64,000 nucleotides of DNA, from the NCBI RefSeq assembly GCF_024220515.1, contig NZ_JAMXOT010000104.1:1-64000 (forward strand), written 5' to 3'. Numbering within the stretch: the stretch's first letter is position 1; each line of letters begins with the position of its first letter. Positions 8,032 to 17,978 of this stretch are shown in pieces. The stretch comes from Oscillatoria sp. HE19RPO. Lineage in GTDB: Bacteria; Cyanobacteriota; Cyanobacteriia; Cyanobacteriales; Laspinemataceae. The position numbers and the translations under genes were made by a program. Below the pieces are notes generated by a model that had not been told where the DNA came from, ran no database searches, and saw nothing but the letters and a program-made list of their open reading frames with translations.

Positions 8032-9726
8032 ATGAGCTTTGATTCACCTGTTCTCTCTCATCAAATCGACCCCTGGTTACGCACGATTAGACCTTATGGC
8101 GTCTATGAGCTGCACTCTATGGCCTTTGTTGGCGATGCCCTGATTGCCATTGATACCGCCCGGGGCTATCTCCTGGAAATTGACTGTACGAACGACAACA
8201 CCAAAATTCTCAATCCCTATCAGGCTTCTGAATTTGTCGATACCACGGGCCTTTGCTTCTGGGAAGATACCCTCTGGCTAACCCGGGAAAACAGCGTTTA
8301 TTTTTGTGAAAATGCCCGGTCCGGTTTGGGAACTCAAGAACTCAATCCCCAACATTTCGTGACCTTGCCCTATCCGGCAAATGGGGTCGCAGTTTGGGGT
8401 TCTACGGTTTATGTGAGTTCTCAAAAAACGGGCTACATTTTGATTTTTAACCGCAAAACTGGGGAGGAAATCACCCGGTTTTATGCCCCCGGAATCGGGG
8501 TGGAAAGTTTGACGGTCCAGGCGGAATACCTGTGGGTTTCTGATTCGGAGGAACAAACGGTTTACTGTCTCGATCGCGCTACAGGTACTCTAATTTTTAG
8601 TGTCCTGACTCCCTTTGAACATCCCTCGGGTTTGGCCTTTCATCGCCATCCCGAAACTGGGGAAGACATTCTCTATGTGGCCTATGCTTCGGAAGAAATT
8701 TATGTTCGGGATGACCCGAATTCCATCGATCCCCACCAATTAGCCTTTCGCGATCGCACGTTGATTCATCCGTTACATTTTCAATACCATGAAGATGAAC
8801 ATTATGCCCTATCCAACGGCTATCTCATGGAAATTTCCTACGTTGAGGAACTCTCTCCTCTGGATGAGTTGGACTTGACGGATTTGGAATGGCGGATCGC
8901 TTTTCCGGCAGAAACCCCTCGCCAAAAGTTGAAGAAAATTGAGGCGATCGGACTGCCGTTTCAGGAGGAAATTATGGATGGACAACGGATTGCTGTGTTT
9001 AAGTTCGACAGTCTCAAACCCCACGAGGCACGGGTTTTTGGTTGGAAAGCTCTTTTAGAGGTTCGCAGTATTAAATATCGTCTTTCCCCTCGGGATGTGG
9101 AAAATCTGCCCGAACCTCCCCCAGAGTTTGGCGATCGCTATTTAGTCGATAATGACAATCTGGCGATGGATACGGAGATTGTTCGCAAGGCAGCAATTGA
9201 GGCGATCGGGACCGAAACCAATCTCCTGCGAAAGGTCCTGAGTATTCGCGATTATGTCTATGAAAAACTCGACTACGGCATCAAACCCCATATTGATACC
9301 CCAGATATCGTCCTGGAACGCGGGATCGGTTCCTGTGGCGAATATGTGGGGTTAATGCTGGCCCTGTTGCGGTTAAATGGGATTGCCTGTCGGACTGTGG
9401 GACGTTACAAATGCCCCCCACACCCCGATCGCCAAGGAATGCCCATGCAACCGGACTACAATCATGTCTGGTTGGAGTTCTATATTCCTGGATTGGGTTG
9501 GATCCCAATGGAATCCAATCCCGATGATAATCAGGATAGCGGCCCTAACCCGATGCGGTTTTTTATGGGATTAGCTTGGTATCATGTGGAATTGGGCAAA
9601 GGGATCCGGTTTGAAAGTCTCAAACTCAAGGGAGTCCCGTTACATAAAAGCGAGATCCGTCTGGGGGATTTGGCAATCAATCATGTCCGATTCACGATTT
9701 TAGGTGAACTGCCACCACCTAACTAA
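8032..9726 (+). CDS. Transglutaminase-like domain protein with N-terminal beta-propeller-like region
   Basis: A 564-residue protein without a signal peptide. Residues ~1-250 are repeats of beta-strand pattern resembling an SMP-30/NHL-like propeller (LWVSDSEEQTVYCLDRATGTL, HPSGLAFHRHPETGEDILYVAY). Residues ~380-530 form a transglutaminase-like cysteine protease domain. Its visible triad candidates are Cys435 in GSCGEYVGLMLALLRLNGI, His478 in YNHVWLEFYIPGLGW, and an Asp in the ESNPDD stretch. Such domains cut or cross-link peptides, or act in peptidoglycan or protein deamidation (family knowledge); the substrate here is unknown. ATG 8032 is the first start after an upstream AT-rich stretch. It is probably monocistronic, followed by a tiny membrane protein gene after ~110 bases. 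Confidence 0.85.
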   Translation: MSFDSPVLSHQIDPWLRTIRPYGVYELHSMAFVGDALIAIDTARGYLLEIDCTNDNTKILNPYQASEFVDTTGLCFWEDTLWLTRENSVYFCENARSGLGTQELNPQHFVTLPYPANGVAVWGSTVYVSSQKTGYILIFNRKTGEEITRFYAPGIGVESLTVQAEYLWVSDSEEQTVYCLDRATGTLIFSVLTPFEHPSGLAFHRHPETGEDILYVAYASEEIYVRDDPNSIDPHQLAFRDRTLIHPLHFQYHEDEHYALSNGYLMEISYVEELSPLDELDLTDLEWRIAFPAETPRQKLKKIEAIGLPFQEEIMDGQRIAVFKFDSLKPHEARVFGWKALLEVRSIKYRLSPRDVENLPEPPPEFGDRYLVDNDNLAMDTEIVRKAAIEAIGTETNLLRKVLSIRDYVYEKLDYGIKPHIDTPDIVLERGIGSCGEYVGLMLALLRLNGIACRTVGRYKCPPHPDRQGMPMQPDYNHVWLEFYIPGLGWIPMESNPDDNQDSGPNPMRFFMGLAWYHVELGKGIRFESLKLKGVPLHKSEIRLGDLAINHVRFTILGELPPPN

Positions 9727-9835
9727 AATAGCCCACCCTCAGCGGTCCTCTATTTAGGTGACTTCCCAGGAATAGATGACTGCCGCCCCTTAAACTCGGA
9801 CTCTGTTAACACTGATTTTTGATTGGGGAGGACTT

Positions 9836-9973
9836 GTGGACACGACTATCTATACTGTTCTAGCAACGGGAACCCTAGGGTTGATGGTCCTGGTAACGGG
9901 AGGAATTATCTATCTCACCGCAGCGGAATGGCGCGATCGCCGCCGTCAGGAAAAGGAGAAACGCTCTCGTTAA
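9836..9973 (+). CDS. 45-residue single-helix membrane protein
   Basis: A GTG-started ORF (VDTTIYTVLATGTLGLMVLV...) preceded by a strong ribosome site, GGGGAGG, about 6 bases upstream. One hydrophobic helix (residues ~5-27) is followed by a charged tail (YLTAAEWRDRRRQEKEKRSR), which predicts an N-out, C-in topology. Size and layout are those of accessory subunits of cyanobacterial thylakoid complexes. It resembles what I recall of NdhP, a ~40-residue NDH-1 subunit, but I cannot verify that. The clean ribosome site and amphipathic layout argue for a real gene too short for normal gene callers. Confidence 0.6.
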   Translation: MDTTIYTVLATGTLGLMVLVTGGIIYLTAAEWRDRRRQEKEKRSR

Positions 9974-10009
9974 GTTCTCAGGAACTAGGACAAGGTGTGT
10001 TTCTTGTAG

Positions 10010-10075
10010 GGGCGCTTCGAGAAGCGCCTGTCCAAGAAATAACGATTTTTCGTCATCAAATTTATCACCTTGATA
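10010..10075 (+). repeat. Dispersed palindromic repeat, family C (single copy)
   Basis: The unit starts CTTGTAGGGGCGCTTCGAGA and contains the palindrome GGCGCTTCGAGAAGCGCC. It is followed by CTGTCCAAGAAATAACGATT and TTTTCGTCATCAAATT. The same unit is found in tandem at 44380-44600. It lies in the gap between the small membrane protein and the K+ channel gene. Confidence 0.8.
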
Positions 10076-10225
10076 GGGCTACTCAAGGGGACTATTACCG
10101 GGTTTTCGGCCCTGGGACCTCATCAGGTACTGATGCTCTGAGGATTCCTCCAGGAGTCACCCTCTGATTCCAGACTCTGGAAGGAAGCGGGGAATTAAAC
10201 CCCCCGCCTCCAACTGGAAGTCTCG

Positions 10226-11071
10226 ATGCGGTTGAATTTATACTACTTCATCCTTAAAAACTTGGCCGAAAAAATCGCTTTTTATTTAGATGATACCCAA
10301 ACCCAAGCTGGAAAATGGATTAACCTCATTTTGACCAGTCTGGTTTTATTATCTTCGGCAATATTTGTTATTGAAACTTATCAAATTCCAATTCAGCTTA
10401 CCCTGATTTTAAATAAGCTGAATACTTTTATTTTAATTATATTTTTCTTAGAATATCTTTTACGATTTTGGTCGGCAAACCATAAAATAACTTACTTTTT
10501 TAGCATCTATTCTTTGATAGATCTCATTGTAATTCTTCCCTTATTTATCGGTGATTTCGGGATTGGCTATTTGCGGCTCCTGCGATGGTTTAGGATTTTG
10601 CGGTTGCTGCGCTTTGTGGAAAGTCAAGTTTTTTTTGACAGTACCGAGGGGGAAGACCAATTAATTATTCGCCGGATTATCTTTACCCTGTTTACCATTG
10701 TTTTTGTTTACTCGGGGTTAATTTATCAAGTCGAACATCCCACGAATCCCCAGGCATTTCGCACGTTTATTGATGCGGTCTATTTTTGCGTTGTCACCAT
10801 GACAACGGTGGGATTTGGGGATGTGACCCCGTTATCGCAAGGGGGGCGATTGCTGACAATTTTGATGATTATTTCAGGGATTGCTTTGATTCCGGGACAA
10901 CTGGGGGCGTTAATTAAAGAATTAGTGAAAAATTCAAACCGGGTGGAAACGCCTTGTGGAGGATGTGGATTGTCTCGTCACGATCGCGATGCGCTGTTTT
11001 GTAAGGTTTGCGGCACTTCGTTAAAGTCGTCCCCCTTAAATCCCGCGCGATCGCCAGATGCCGAAAGTTAA
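10226..11071 (+). CDS. Voltage-gated K+ channel (Kv type) with C-terminal zinc-ribbon-like tail
   Basis: A 281-residue, six-helix ion channel. S1 starts near residue 30 (LILTSLVLLSSAIFVIETYQI). S4 is a typical arginine ladder (YLRLLRWFRILRLLRFVE), which indicates voltage sensing. The pore loop has the K+ selectivity filter TMTTVGFGDV, and S6 follows (LLTILMIISGIALIPGQL). After the pore the tail has two CxxC pairs (CGGCGLSRHDRDALFCKVCG), a likely zinc ribbon. The fold is clear from the sequence. Regulation by metal or redox through the CxxC pairs is inference. No partner gene is evident nearby. Confidence 0.93.
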   Translation: MRLNLYYFILKNLAEKIAFYLDDTQTQAGKWINLILTSLVLLSSAIFVIETYQIPIQLTLILNKLNTFILIIFFLEYLLRFWSANHKITYFFSIYSLIDLIVILPLFIGDFGIGYLRLLRWFRILRLLRFVESQVFFDSTEGEDQLIIRRIIFTLFTIVFVYSGLIYQVEHPTNPQAFRTFIDAVYFCVVTMTTVGFGDVTPLSQGGRLLTILMIISGIALIPGQLGALIKELVKNSNRVETPCGGCGLSRHDRDALFCKVCGTSLKSSPLNPARSPDAES

Positions 11072-11699
11072 GAGGATGGGTGAGTCGGTTGCCGACTTTT
11101 AGTGAGGAAATGGCTAAATTTTGAGCAACAGCAGGCAGGATTGAGTCAGGCAATTTGACCGGAAGCTGGGGACATCACCCCAGGGGCGATCGCAGATTAA
11201 CTTGAGCGATTTTAATCCATTCCTGATGAGAACATAGTTTGTCGCAATTGTCAAATTTTTACAAAAGTTAAAATTTAGGTCAAACTATGCTACAAATTGT
11301 TAAGGATTTTGGCTAAAATGCCAAAAAAATCAGGTCGCCAGAAACTACCGCTGAACCAAAATAGACTAACAACTCATCAGGAAGGCTAACAGGGAGTCTC
11401 TCGATCTAGACATCCGAGGGCCATGCTTTCGACTTGCCTCACTAGACATCTAGAATCGGAATGTTGAATGGGTTCGGCGAATCGTCGGGGTTTGCATCAC
11501 TCTTTCTAGGCGGCACTATCATTCGGATGCGTGGGATCTGAGTACCACAGTCTAACTCGGTGTTCCGGCGATCGCGGTGCGGAACTTTTGAACGGGGAAA
11601 AAGACCAGTCAAAAGCCAGAAATCGGCGATCGCATCCAGGAACTCCACTCCACAACTCCGGAAACCCTATCTGCATTCCATACCAGGAGGATTCCCCCC
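11072..11699. other. Intergenic region with a long-range inverted repeat
   Basis: This 628-base gap has no credible gene. At 11233-11241 CATAGTTTG is mirrored by CAAACTATG at 11281-11289, enclosing an AT-rich stretch, which could be a regulator site or a cruciform. Near 11406-11455 a TCTAGACATC-type motif occurs twice. The histidine kinase gene at the right end has a clear ribosome site, AGGAGG. Confidence 0.5.
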
Positions 11700-14192
11700 A
11701 TGCAACAGATTTCAGTCCATCAATCCCTCAAGGTGCAACCCAACCCAACCCTCAATGGCAATCCCAAAACCAGCCGATCGCCATCCACGAAAATCCCCAC
11801 TGCCGTCCAGCAAAGCGAAGGCATCTTATCCCAATTTGTGGAATATGTTCCGGCAGCGGTGGCAATGGTCGATCGCCAGATGCGATATTTGGCTTGGTCG
11901 CGACGTTGGTACAGTGAATATGGTTCCGGCGATCGCACCTGTGTCATTGGGCGATCGCATTATGAACGCTTTCCCCATCTGTGCGAATCCTGGCAACAGC
12001 GCTATCAACATTGTATAGAAACCGGAGAACCCTTATGCCATGAGGATTGTCTCATTAAACCCAATGGCCAACAAGAATGGATTAAATGGGAAATTCAACC
12101 CTGGATCGCCAGTGATGGCGAAATTGGCGGGTTGATGTTGTCTGCCGAACTCCTCACCGAGCGCAAACAACTCGCCGACGCCTTACAACTCACTCAATTT
12201 GCAATGGATAAAGCGGCAGATGCCGTCCTCTGGATGACCCCAGACGCCCAATTAAGCTATGTTAATGAAGCCGCCTGTCAGTTACTCGGCTATACCCAAG
12301 AAGCGTTACTCGCCCTGAGCGTTTCTCAAATTGACCCCGCCTTTTCTCCCCCGATTTGGGCCGAACATTGGCGAGCCATCAAACAGTTTAGAACCTTCAC
12401 CTTTGAATCCAATTTTTTCACCCAACAAAATCACTCAATTCCGGTGGAAGTCCGGGTCAATTATTTAACCTTTAATGGTCAAGAATATCACTGTGCCTTC
12501 GTGCGCGATATTAGCGAACGCAAACAAGCCGAATCCGACTTGCAGAATGCCAACGAGCAACTCCAAGCGGTCCTCGATGCGGTTCCCGGTTTAGTCTCTT
12601 GGGTGAGTTCAGATTTACGCTATTTAGGGGTGAATCGCCATTTAGCCGCAGCCTTTCAAATGCCAGTCGATAGCTTTGCCGATCGCCCGGTGGGTTTTTT
12701 ACAAACCAGTCCCAAATTCTCCGAAATGGTTCAGGACTTTTTTGCCCGTCCTGAACTCACCCAATCCACAGAAATCACCCTAGAATCCCAGGGAGAACCC
12801 CGCAGCTATTTAGTAGTTGCTCAGAAATATCAAAAAGGAACCAAAGCCGTTTTTATCGGCATTGATATTAGCGATCGCAAACAAATGGAGGTGGCATTAC
12901 GCCGGAGTGAAACCCAGTATCGCACCCTGGCAAAAAACTTTCCCAATGGGACCGTTTGCCTCTTCGATAGGGAACTGCGTCACACCCTCGCCGAAGGAAC
13001 CGAACTCCCCAAAGTGGGCTTATCTAAAGAATTAATCGAAGGCAAAACTCTCCCAGAAGCCTTCCCCTCAAACATTGCGAATCTCTACGAAACCCTCTAT
13101 CGCGATGCACTCGCGGGCAAAGAAAGCGTGACTGAAGTTCCCTTTGGCAGTCGTCTTTATCTCGCTCATACCTTACCCCTGAAAAATGAACAGGGAGAAG
13201 CCATTGCCGGAATGATTATGACCCAAAATATTACCGAACGCAAACAAGCAGAAGATGCCTTGCGCCGTTCGGAAGAACGATTCCGCCAAAAAGCTGAAGA
13301 ACTCAAACACACCTTACAGGAATTAAAACAAACTCAAACTCAACTGATTCAAACAGAAAAAATGTCCAGTCTCGGCCAACTGGTTGCCGGAGTTGCTCAC
13401 GAAATTAACAATCCCGTGAGCTTTATTTATGGCAATATCGCTCATGCTCGCCAATATGTCCGGGACCTTTTAGCCCTGGTGGAACTGTATCGAAAAGAAT
13501 ATTTAGAACCCACTCCGACGATTCAACAGCATATTGAAGGAATTGGCCTCAATTTTTTAATGGAAGATTTTCCCAAGCTGATGTCTTCCATGCAGGTGGG
13601 AGCCGATCGCATTCGGGAAGTGGTGCTATCTTTGCGGAACTTTTCCCGTCTGGATCAAGCTCAGAAAAAGTCGGTGAATATTCATGAAGGGATTGATAGT
13701 ACCTTACTGATTTTACAAAATCGTCTCAAAGCCAAAGCCGGAATGCCAAGTATTGAGGTGATTAAAGAGTATGGGGAACTTCCTGGGATTGAATGTTATG
13801 CCGGACAACTGAATCAGGTGTTTATGAATTTACTGGGGAATGCGATCGATGTTTTAGAGGAAGAGGGGCAAAACTATCTCAAAAGGCGAGCCAACGTTCC
13901 GAAAATGACCGGGGATTCTCCCGGAACTTTTACTCCCCGAATTTGCATTCGCACCGAACGGGTGGGGGACTGCGCGGTGATCCGGATTTCAGATAATGGT
14001 CGTGGGATGACAGATCAGACCCAACAACATATTTTTGAGCCGTTTTTTACGACCAAAGACCCGGGGAAAGGCACGGGACTGGGTTTGTCGATTAGCTATC
14101 AAATTGTGGTGGAAAAACATGGCGGCCAAATTGAGTGTCAGTCAGGGCCTGGATTAGGAACGGAATTTAAGATTACATTACCCATTCCCTAA
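11700..14192 (+). CDS. Multi-PAS sensor histidine kinase
   Basis: An 830-residue protein with no membrane segment, so probably cytoplasmic. Four PAS-type regions lie in series, each but the last ending in an ERKQ/DRKQ element: ~38-150, ~155-275, ~285-395 and ~405-520. A coiled-coil linker (EELKHTLQELKQTQTQ) leads to the HisKA box GVAHEINNPVSF, with the phospho-acceptor near His567. The ATPase domain has the N box (NQVFMNLLGNAIDV), G1 (ISDNGRGM), F box (EPFFTTKD) and G2 (GKGTGLGLSIS). An AGGAGG ribosome site precedes ATG 11700. There is no cognate response regulator next to it, and the ligand is unknown. The following gene is a c-di-GMP enzyme, possibly functionally linked. Confidence 0.95.
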   Translation: MQQISVHQSLKVQPNPTLNGNPKTSRSPSTKIPTAVQQSEGILSQFVEYVPAAVAMVDRQMRYLAWSRRWYSEYGSGDRTCVIGRSHYERFPHLCESWQQRYQHCIETGEPLCHEDCLIKPNGQQEWIKWEIQPWIASDGEIGGLMLSAELLTERKQLADALQLTQFAMDKAADAVLWMTPDAQLSYVNEAACQLLGYTQEALLALSVSQIDPAFSPPIWAEHWRAIKQFRTFTFESNFFTQQNHSIPVEVRVNYLTFNGQEYHCAFVRDISERKQAESDLQNANEQLQAVLDAVPGLVSWVSSDLRYLGVNRHLAAAFQMPVDSFADRPVGFLQTSPKFSEMVQDFFARPELTQSTEITLESQGEPRSYLVVAQKYQKGTKAVFIGIDISDRKQMEVALRRSETQYRTLAKNFPNGTVCLFDRELRHTLAEGTELPKVGLSKELIEGKTLPEAFPSNIANLYETLYRDALAGKESVTEVPFGSRLYLAHTLPLKNEQGEAIAGMIMTQNITERKQAEDALRRSEERFRQKAEELKHTLQELKQTQTQLIQTEKMSSLGQLVAGVAHEINNPVSFIYGNIAHARQYVRDLLALVELYRKEYLEPTPTIQQHIEGIGLNFLMEDFPKLMSSMQVGADRIREVVLSLRNFSRLDQAQKKSVNIHEGIDSTLLILQNRLKAKAGMPSIEVIKEYGELPGIECYAGQLNQVFMNLLGNAIDVLEEEGQNYLKRRANVPKMTGDSPGTFTPRICIRTERVGDCAVIRISDNGRGMTDQTQQHIFEPFFTTKDPGKGTGLGLSISYQIVVEKHGGQIECQSGPGLGTEFKITLPIP

Positions 14193-14635
14193 CCGCGATT
14201 GCGAGATTGGAGCCGGGTGCGAAGTTGAATCGCCAAGGGACACTGAGTTTCCGTGTCCCTACGGTTGACAAGGTGTTATGAGTTGAGTTAATCAAAAGGA
14301 AACAGTTGAAATAATGGGGTTCAGAGTGAACAAAATGACTCTCGTTTTTGCCTTTTAACTCGGGGTTTAAAAAATTTTTTTTAATTTTTATGAACAAAAA
14401 ATCGAGTACCCTGTTATTCTGATATCTTTAGGAGTCACGCCATCGTAACCGGGAAGGGATGATTAAAGGAGTTACAAATATTCACAATAGTTCAAAACGA
14501 CCTCGAACAGAAGTCAGACCCATTTTGGGGAACTTTTGTGTCGAAGCAAACAACGGTTAATCCGAAACAAGTCCTAAACTATAAACGTGATGGGCGGGGA
14601 ATGGGCAGAACATGAAGACTCAGAAGGGAGAAAAA
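14193..14635. other. Intergenic region with one hairpin
   Basis: This 443-base gap before the GGDEF/EAL gene holds the inverted repeat AGGGACAC (14236-14243) / GTGTCCCT (14253-14260), similar in style to the palindromic repeats elsewhere. No T-run follows it, so it is not a convincing terminator. A poly-A/T stretch occurs near 14370-14400. No gene is supported. Confidence 0.45.
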
Positions 14636-17600
14636 ATGATAAGGGCAGGATTGGCCCTGGGATTAGTGGCGATCGTCGGGGGTATGTTTGTCCTGGACCA
14701 GCAGGGTGGTAGACTGGGTTGGGTAGGCCAACTTGCCCAGACCCGAGAACTGTTCCCTGAAGCGGCGATCGCAGTGACGCCTCCAGGCTTCTCCATAGTT
14801 TCCAGTCGTCCTGATTCTTTCCCCACTCGTGCCAGAGGGGTGACGGAACAACGCTTAGGAAAAGTCGGGGATATCACCGGAGGCGAGGGTCGTCCAAGGG
14901 AGCTAAAATTAATAAAAAATGGATTATCAATTGACGACCCATTTGCCAAGGTTCAGAAATTAATCCGAGTTTCAAATGACTCTTTTTTTACCCAAAATTT
15001 CTCAAGTTCAGGAAACTTAAAAGAGGGGACTGCTAGAGTTGACGACCCATCCAATCCTCAACCGTCTCAAGATGTTTCTGAATCATCCTTCCTGGTGGTA
15101 ATCAACCCCGAGGGAACCCTCCAAAAGCCCTATCAAATTGCCCTGTTGCTCTTCCTAAGTACCACTGGAACAGTTCTGATGCTGCACTATATGAGTCTGA
15201 GAATGCAAACCCAGTTCAAAGCCCAGCTCACTGAGAAGGAAGCATTGCCAGTCGCCCCAGAGGGATGGTTGAGTCTCCTGGATACAAACCCCGCCTTTAA
15301 CTGTGCTATCAAACCCAATGGCACAGTTTTCTTTATGAATCAAGCCATGTTAGAGCGCGTCGGTTATACTCGTGCAGAAGCCTTGGGGATGAATTATATG
15401 AAGACATTTATCCCCGAATCTGACCGGCCATTGGTCTCTCAGACCTGGGAGCAACTCACCCAGGAAACTCAACCCCAACGAATCCAAAACCGTATTCTCA
15501 CAAAGCAGGGAGAAGAAATCTGGGTGGAGTGGTGTGTTCGGGCCGTGTTCAAGGGCGATCGCCAGATTTTAGACTATTGGATCGCGACTGGAATCGAGAT
15601 TGAAGACCCGAGTCGAATTGAATCTCACACTCGGCTGTGGGAGAACATGACCCAGGCGGTGAGTGCAGCACCAGATTTTGAATCTGCCTTAAAAATCGCA
15701 CTTTGTAGCTTCGGAGAAACCTTGGGATACTTTGCCGGGGAAGCTTGGGTTGCCAACCCCGAGGGAACCGCTTTAGACTGTTCTGGATTGTATTACGCTG
15801 CACCGGGAACCGTTTACCCCAGGTGTAGTGGGTTGCGCTTAGAACTGAATCAGGGATTACCCGGACGAGTCATGGCATCGGGAGAACCGGAATGGATTAC
15901 GAATCTTGCCGCAGAAGCAGAGAAAGGGTTTTCCGGGGAACACAGGGCGATCGCCTGTGGACTCAGCAGTGCCTTGGGTATTCCAATTCTGGCCGATCGC
16001 CGGGTCCTGGCGGTGTTGGTCTTTTTTCAGTCAACTCCTGGGGACTTAGATCCGCGAATGCTGCCGCGCATCTCCTCAATGGCCCTCCAAGTGGGGTCAG
16101 TCTTACATCGGTTACAGACGTTAAAGGCACTTCAGCAAGCCGAAGCCAACTATCGCAGTATTGTAGAGAATGCAGTAGAAGGAATTTTTCAGACGACCCC
16201 CGATGGACGGTATATGAATGCGAATCCAGCTTTGGCGGCGATCTATGGGTATGCTTCCCTCCCGGACTTGATGGCGGCTCTGTGCGATCGCTCCCATCAA
16301 ATCTACGTTGATCCCCGATGTCCAGAGGAGTTTATTCGCCTGTTACAGGAACAAGATGTGGTTACAGGTTTTGAGGCCCAGGTTTATCGGGCTGATGGTA
16401 CTATGATTTGGATTGCTCAAAATGCTCGCGCAGTGCGCGATGTTCATGATCAATTGATGTATTATGAAGGCTCCGTGGTGAATATTACCGATCGAAAATG
16501 GACGGAGGCCCAACTACGATACAATGCCTCTCACGATGCACTCACCGGGTTGTGGAACCGAGGCTTTTTTATGGATCGGTTAGTCAAAGCCGTCTCCCGC
16601 GCTCAGAGTGAAGCGGATTATGAATTTGCGGTCCTGTTCATGGATTTGGATGATTTCAAGTTGGTGAATGATAGTTTAGGTCATTCCGTCGGCGATCGCT
16701 TGTTGATGGCGATCGCCGGACGACTGGAAGAATGTTTAGGTCCTAAGGATACCCTAGCGCGGTTTGGCGGGGATGAATTTACCTTGTTGTTGGAAGATAT
16801 TCCCCGGGTTGAAGATGCGATCGCCGTGGCGCACCAAGTCCACGAAACCTTGCGTCAGCCTTTTAATGTGGGAAGTTACGAGGTATTTGCCTCGATCAGT
16901 ATTGGCATTGTTCATAGTACCGCAGGCGATCGGCGTCAGCCCGATTTTCTGCGGGATGCGGATATCGCCATGTATCGCGCCAAAGCCCGGGAAAAAGGCG
17001 GATATGTGGTATTTGATAGCACCATGCGTGAGGAAGCCATCCTGCGCTTGGAGTTGGAGACGGATCTGCGCTGGGCGATCGAACGGAACGAGTTTCAGAT
17101 GTTTTATCAGCCCATTGTGAGATTGTCCACCGGAGAAATTAGTGGATTTGAAGCCCTGATTCGATGGCATCATCCCCGCAAAGGGTGGATTTCTCCCAAT
17201 GTATTTATCCCCGTGGCTGAGGAAACCGGCGCGATCGAACGCATCGGCGAATGGGCGCTGATTCAAGCCTGTAGCCAGTTAAGAAGCTGGAAAAAGCAAT
17301 TTCCCACCTATCCTTCCCTGAAAATGAGTGTGAATCTTTCCGGGAAGCAACTGACTCAGAATTTGAGCGATCGCGTTGAGGAAATTCTCCAGGAAACCGG
17401 GGTCGATGGCTGGGATTTGAAATTAGAAATTACCGAAACGGCCCTAGTGGAAGACCCCGAAGGGGCGATCGGCATCTTGGAACGCCTCAAAGCCCTGGAT
17501 ATTCAGTTATGCATTGATGATTTTGGCACAGGTTACTCGTCTTTGAGTTATCTCCATCGCTTCCCCGTGGATGTTTTAAAAATTGACCGTTCTTTTATTA

Positions 17601-17836
17601 CTAAAATGTCCCCGCTCAATGACGATTCGGAAATTGTCAGAACCATTGTTACCCTGGCCCATACCCTAGGACTGGATGTGATTGCCGAAGGCATTGAAAC
17701 CCTCGATTCTATGCATGAACTCGAACTCCTGCGCTGTAAATACGGTCAGGGTTACTTTTTTTCCGAACCCGTTAACGGTGAGGCGGCTGCACTCTTATTA
17801 AGCCAGGGTCAATTGAGTGACCTAGAGGTGAGTTAA
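14636..17836 (+). CDS. PAS-GAF-PAS-GGDEF-EAL membrane protein, c-di-GMP turnover
   Basis: A protein of about 1066 residues that makes and/or degrades cyclic di-GMP. Two membrane helices (GLALGLVAIVGGMFVLDQ near the start and IALLLFLSTTGTVLMLHYM at ~165-185) flank a ~140-residue periplasmic region. PAS, GAF and PAS domains follow. The GGDEF domain has an intact RFGGDEF near residue 711, but no RxxD inhibitory site before it (GPKD instead). The EAL domain keeps EALIRWHHP, NLSGKQL, LEITETAL, CIDDFGTGYSS and VIAEGIET, so both activities look possible. ATG 14636 has AGGGAG 7 bases upstream; an in-frame ATG at 14612 is the alternative. A terminator follows at 17953. Confidence 0.95.
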   Translation: MIRAGLALGLVAIVGGMFVLDQQGGRLGWVGQLAQTRELFPEAAIAVTPPGFSIVSSRPDSFPTRARGVTEQRLGKVGDITGGEGRPRELKLIKNGLSIDDPFAKVQKLIRVSNDSFFTQNFSSSGNLKEGTARVDDPSNPQPSQDVSESSFLVVINPEGTLQKPYQIALLLFLSTTGTVLMLHYMSLRMQTQFKAQLTEKEALPVAPEGWLSLLDTNPAFNCAIKPNGTVFFMNQAMLERVGYTRAEALGMNYMKTFIPESDRPLVSQTWEQLTQETQPQRIQNRILTKQGEEIWVEWCVRAVFKGDRQILDYWIATGIEIEDPSRIESHTRLWENMTQAVSAAPDFESALKIALCSFGETLGYFAGEAWVANPEGTALDCSGLYYAAPGTVYPRCSGLRLELNQGLPGRVMASGEPEWITNLAAEAEKGFSGEHRAIACGLSSALGIPILADRRVLAVLVFFQSTPGDLDPRMLPRISSMALQVGSVLHRLQTLKALQQAEANYRSIVENAVEGIFQTTPDGRYMNANPALAAIYGYASLPDLMAALCDRSHQIYVDPRCPEEFIRLLQEQDVVTGFEAQVYRADGTMIWIAQNARAVRDVHDQLMYYEGSVVNITDRKWTEAQLRYNASHDALTGLWNRGFFMDRLVKAVSRAQSEADYEFAVLFMDLDDFKLVNDSLGHSVGDRLLMAIAGRLEECLGPKDTLARFGGDEFTLLLEDIPRVEDAIAVAHQVHETLRQPFNVGSYEVFASISIGIVHSTAGDRRQPDFLRDADIAMYRAKAREKGGYVVFDSTMREEAILRLELETDLRWAIERNEFQMFYQPIVRLSTGEISGFEALIRWHHPRKGWISPNVFIPVAEETGAIERIGEWALIQACSQLRSWKKQFPTYPSLKMSVNLSGKQLTQNLSDRVEEILQETGVDGWDLKLEITETALVEDPEGAIGILERLKALDIQLCIDDFGTGYSSLSYLHRFPVDVLKIDRSFITKMSPLNDDSEIVRTIVTLAHTLGLDVIAEGIETLDSMHELELLRCKYGQGYFFSEPVNGEAAALLLSQGQLSDLEVS

Positions 17837-17952
17837 CCCCCAAGGGGGGATTCGTACCCTCGCCGGGTCGGGTCACCCGTGCTTTCCCGGCAGCTTGAAC
17901 CCGATACCCCGATGTCCTTCAACATTCAACTCCCTACTCTTTAACTTTTCAG

Positions 17953-17978
17953 ACTTCGGACAAGTCCGAAGTTTTTTC
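17953..17978 (+). terminator. Intrinsic terminator after the GGDEF/EAL gene
   Basis: A perfect 9-bp stem, ACTTCGGAC / GTCCGAAGT, with an AA loop is followed by TTTTTTCG. It lies 117 bases past the stop codon. Confidence 0.85.

Noticed and set aside
9823-10167. 114-residue ORF over the small membrane protein and repeat C
   Set aside because: It reads through the repeat in another frame and lacks protein character; the 45-residue GTG frame fits better.
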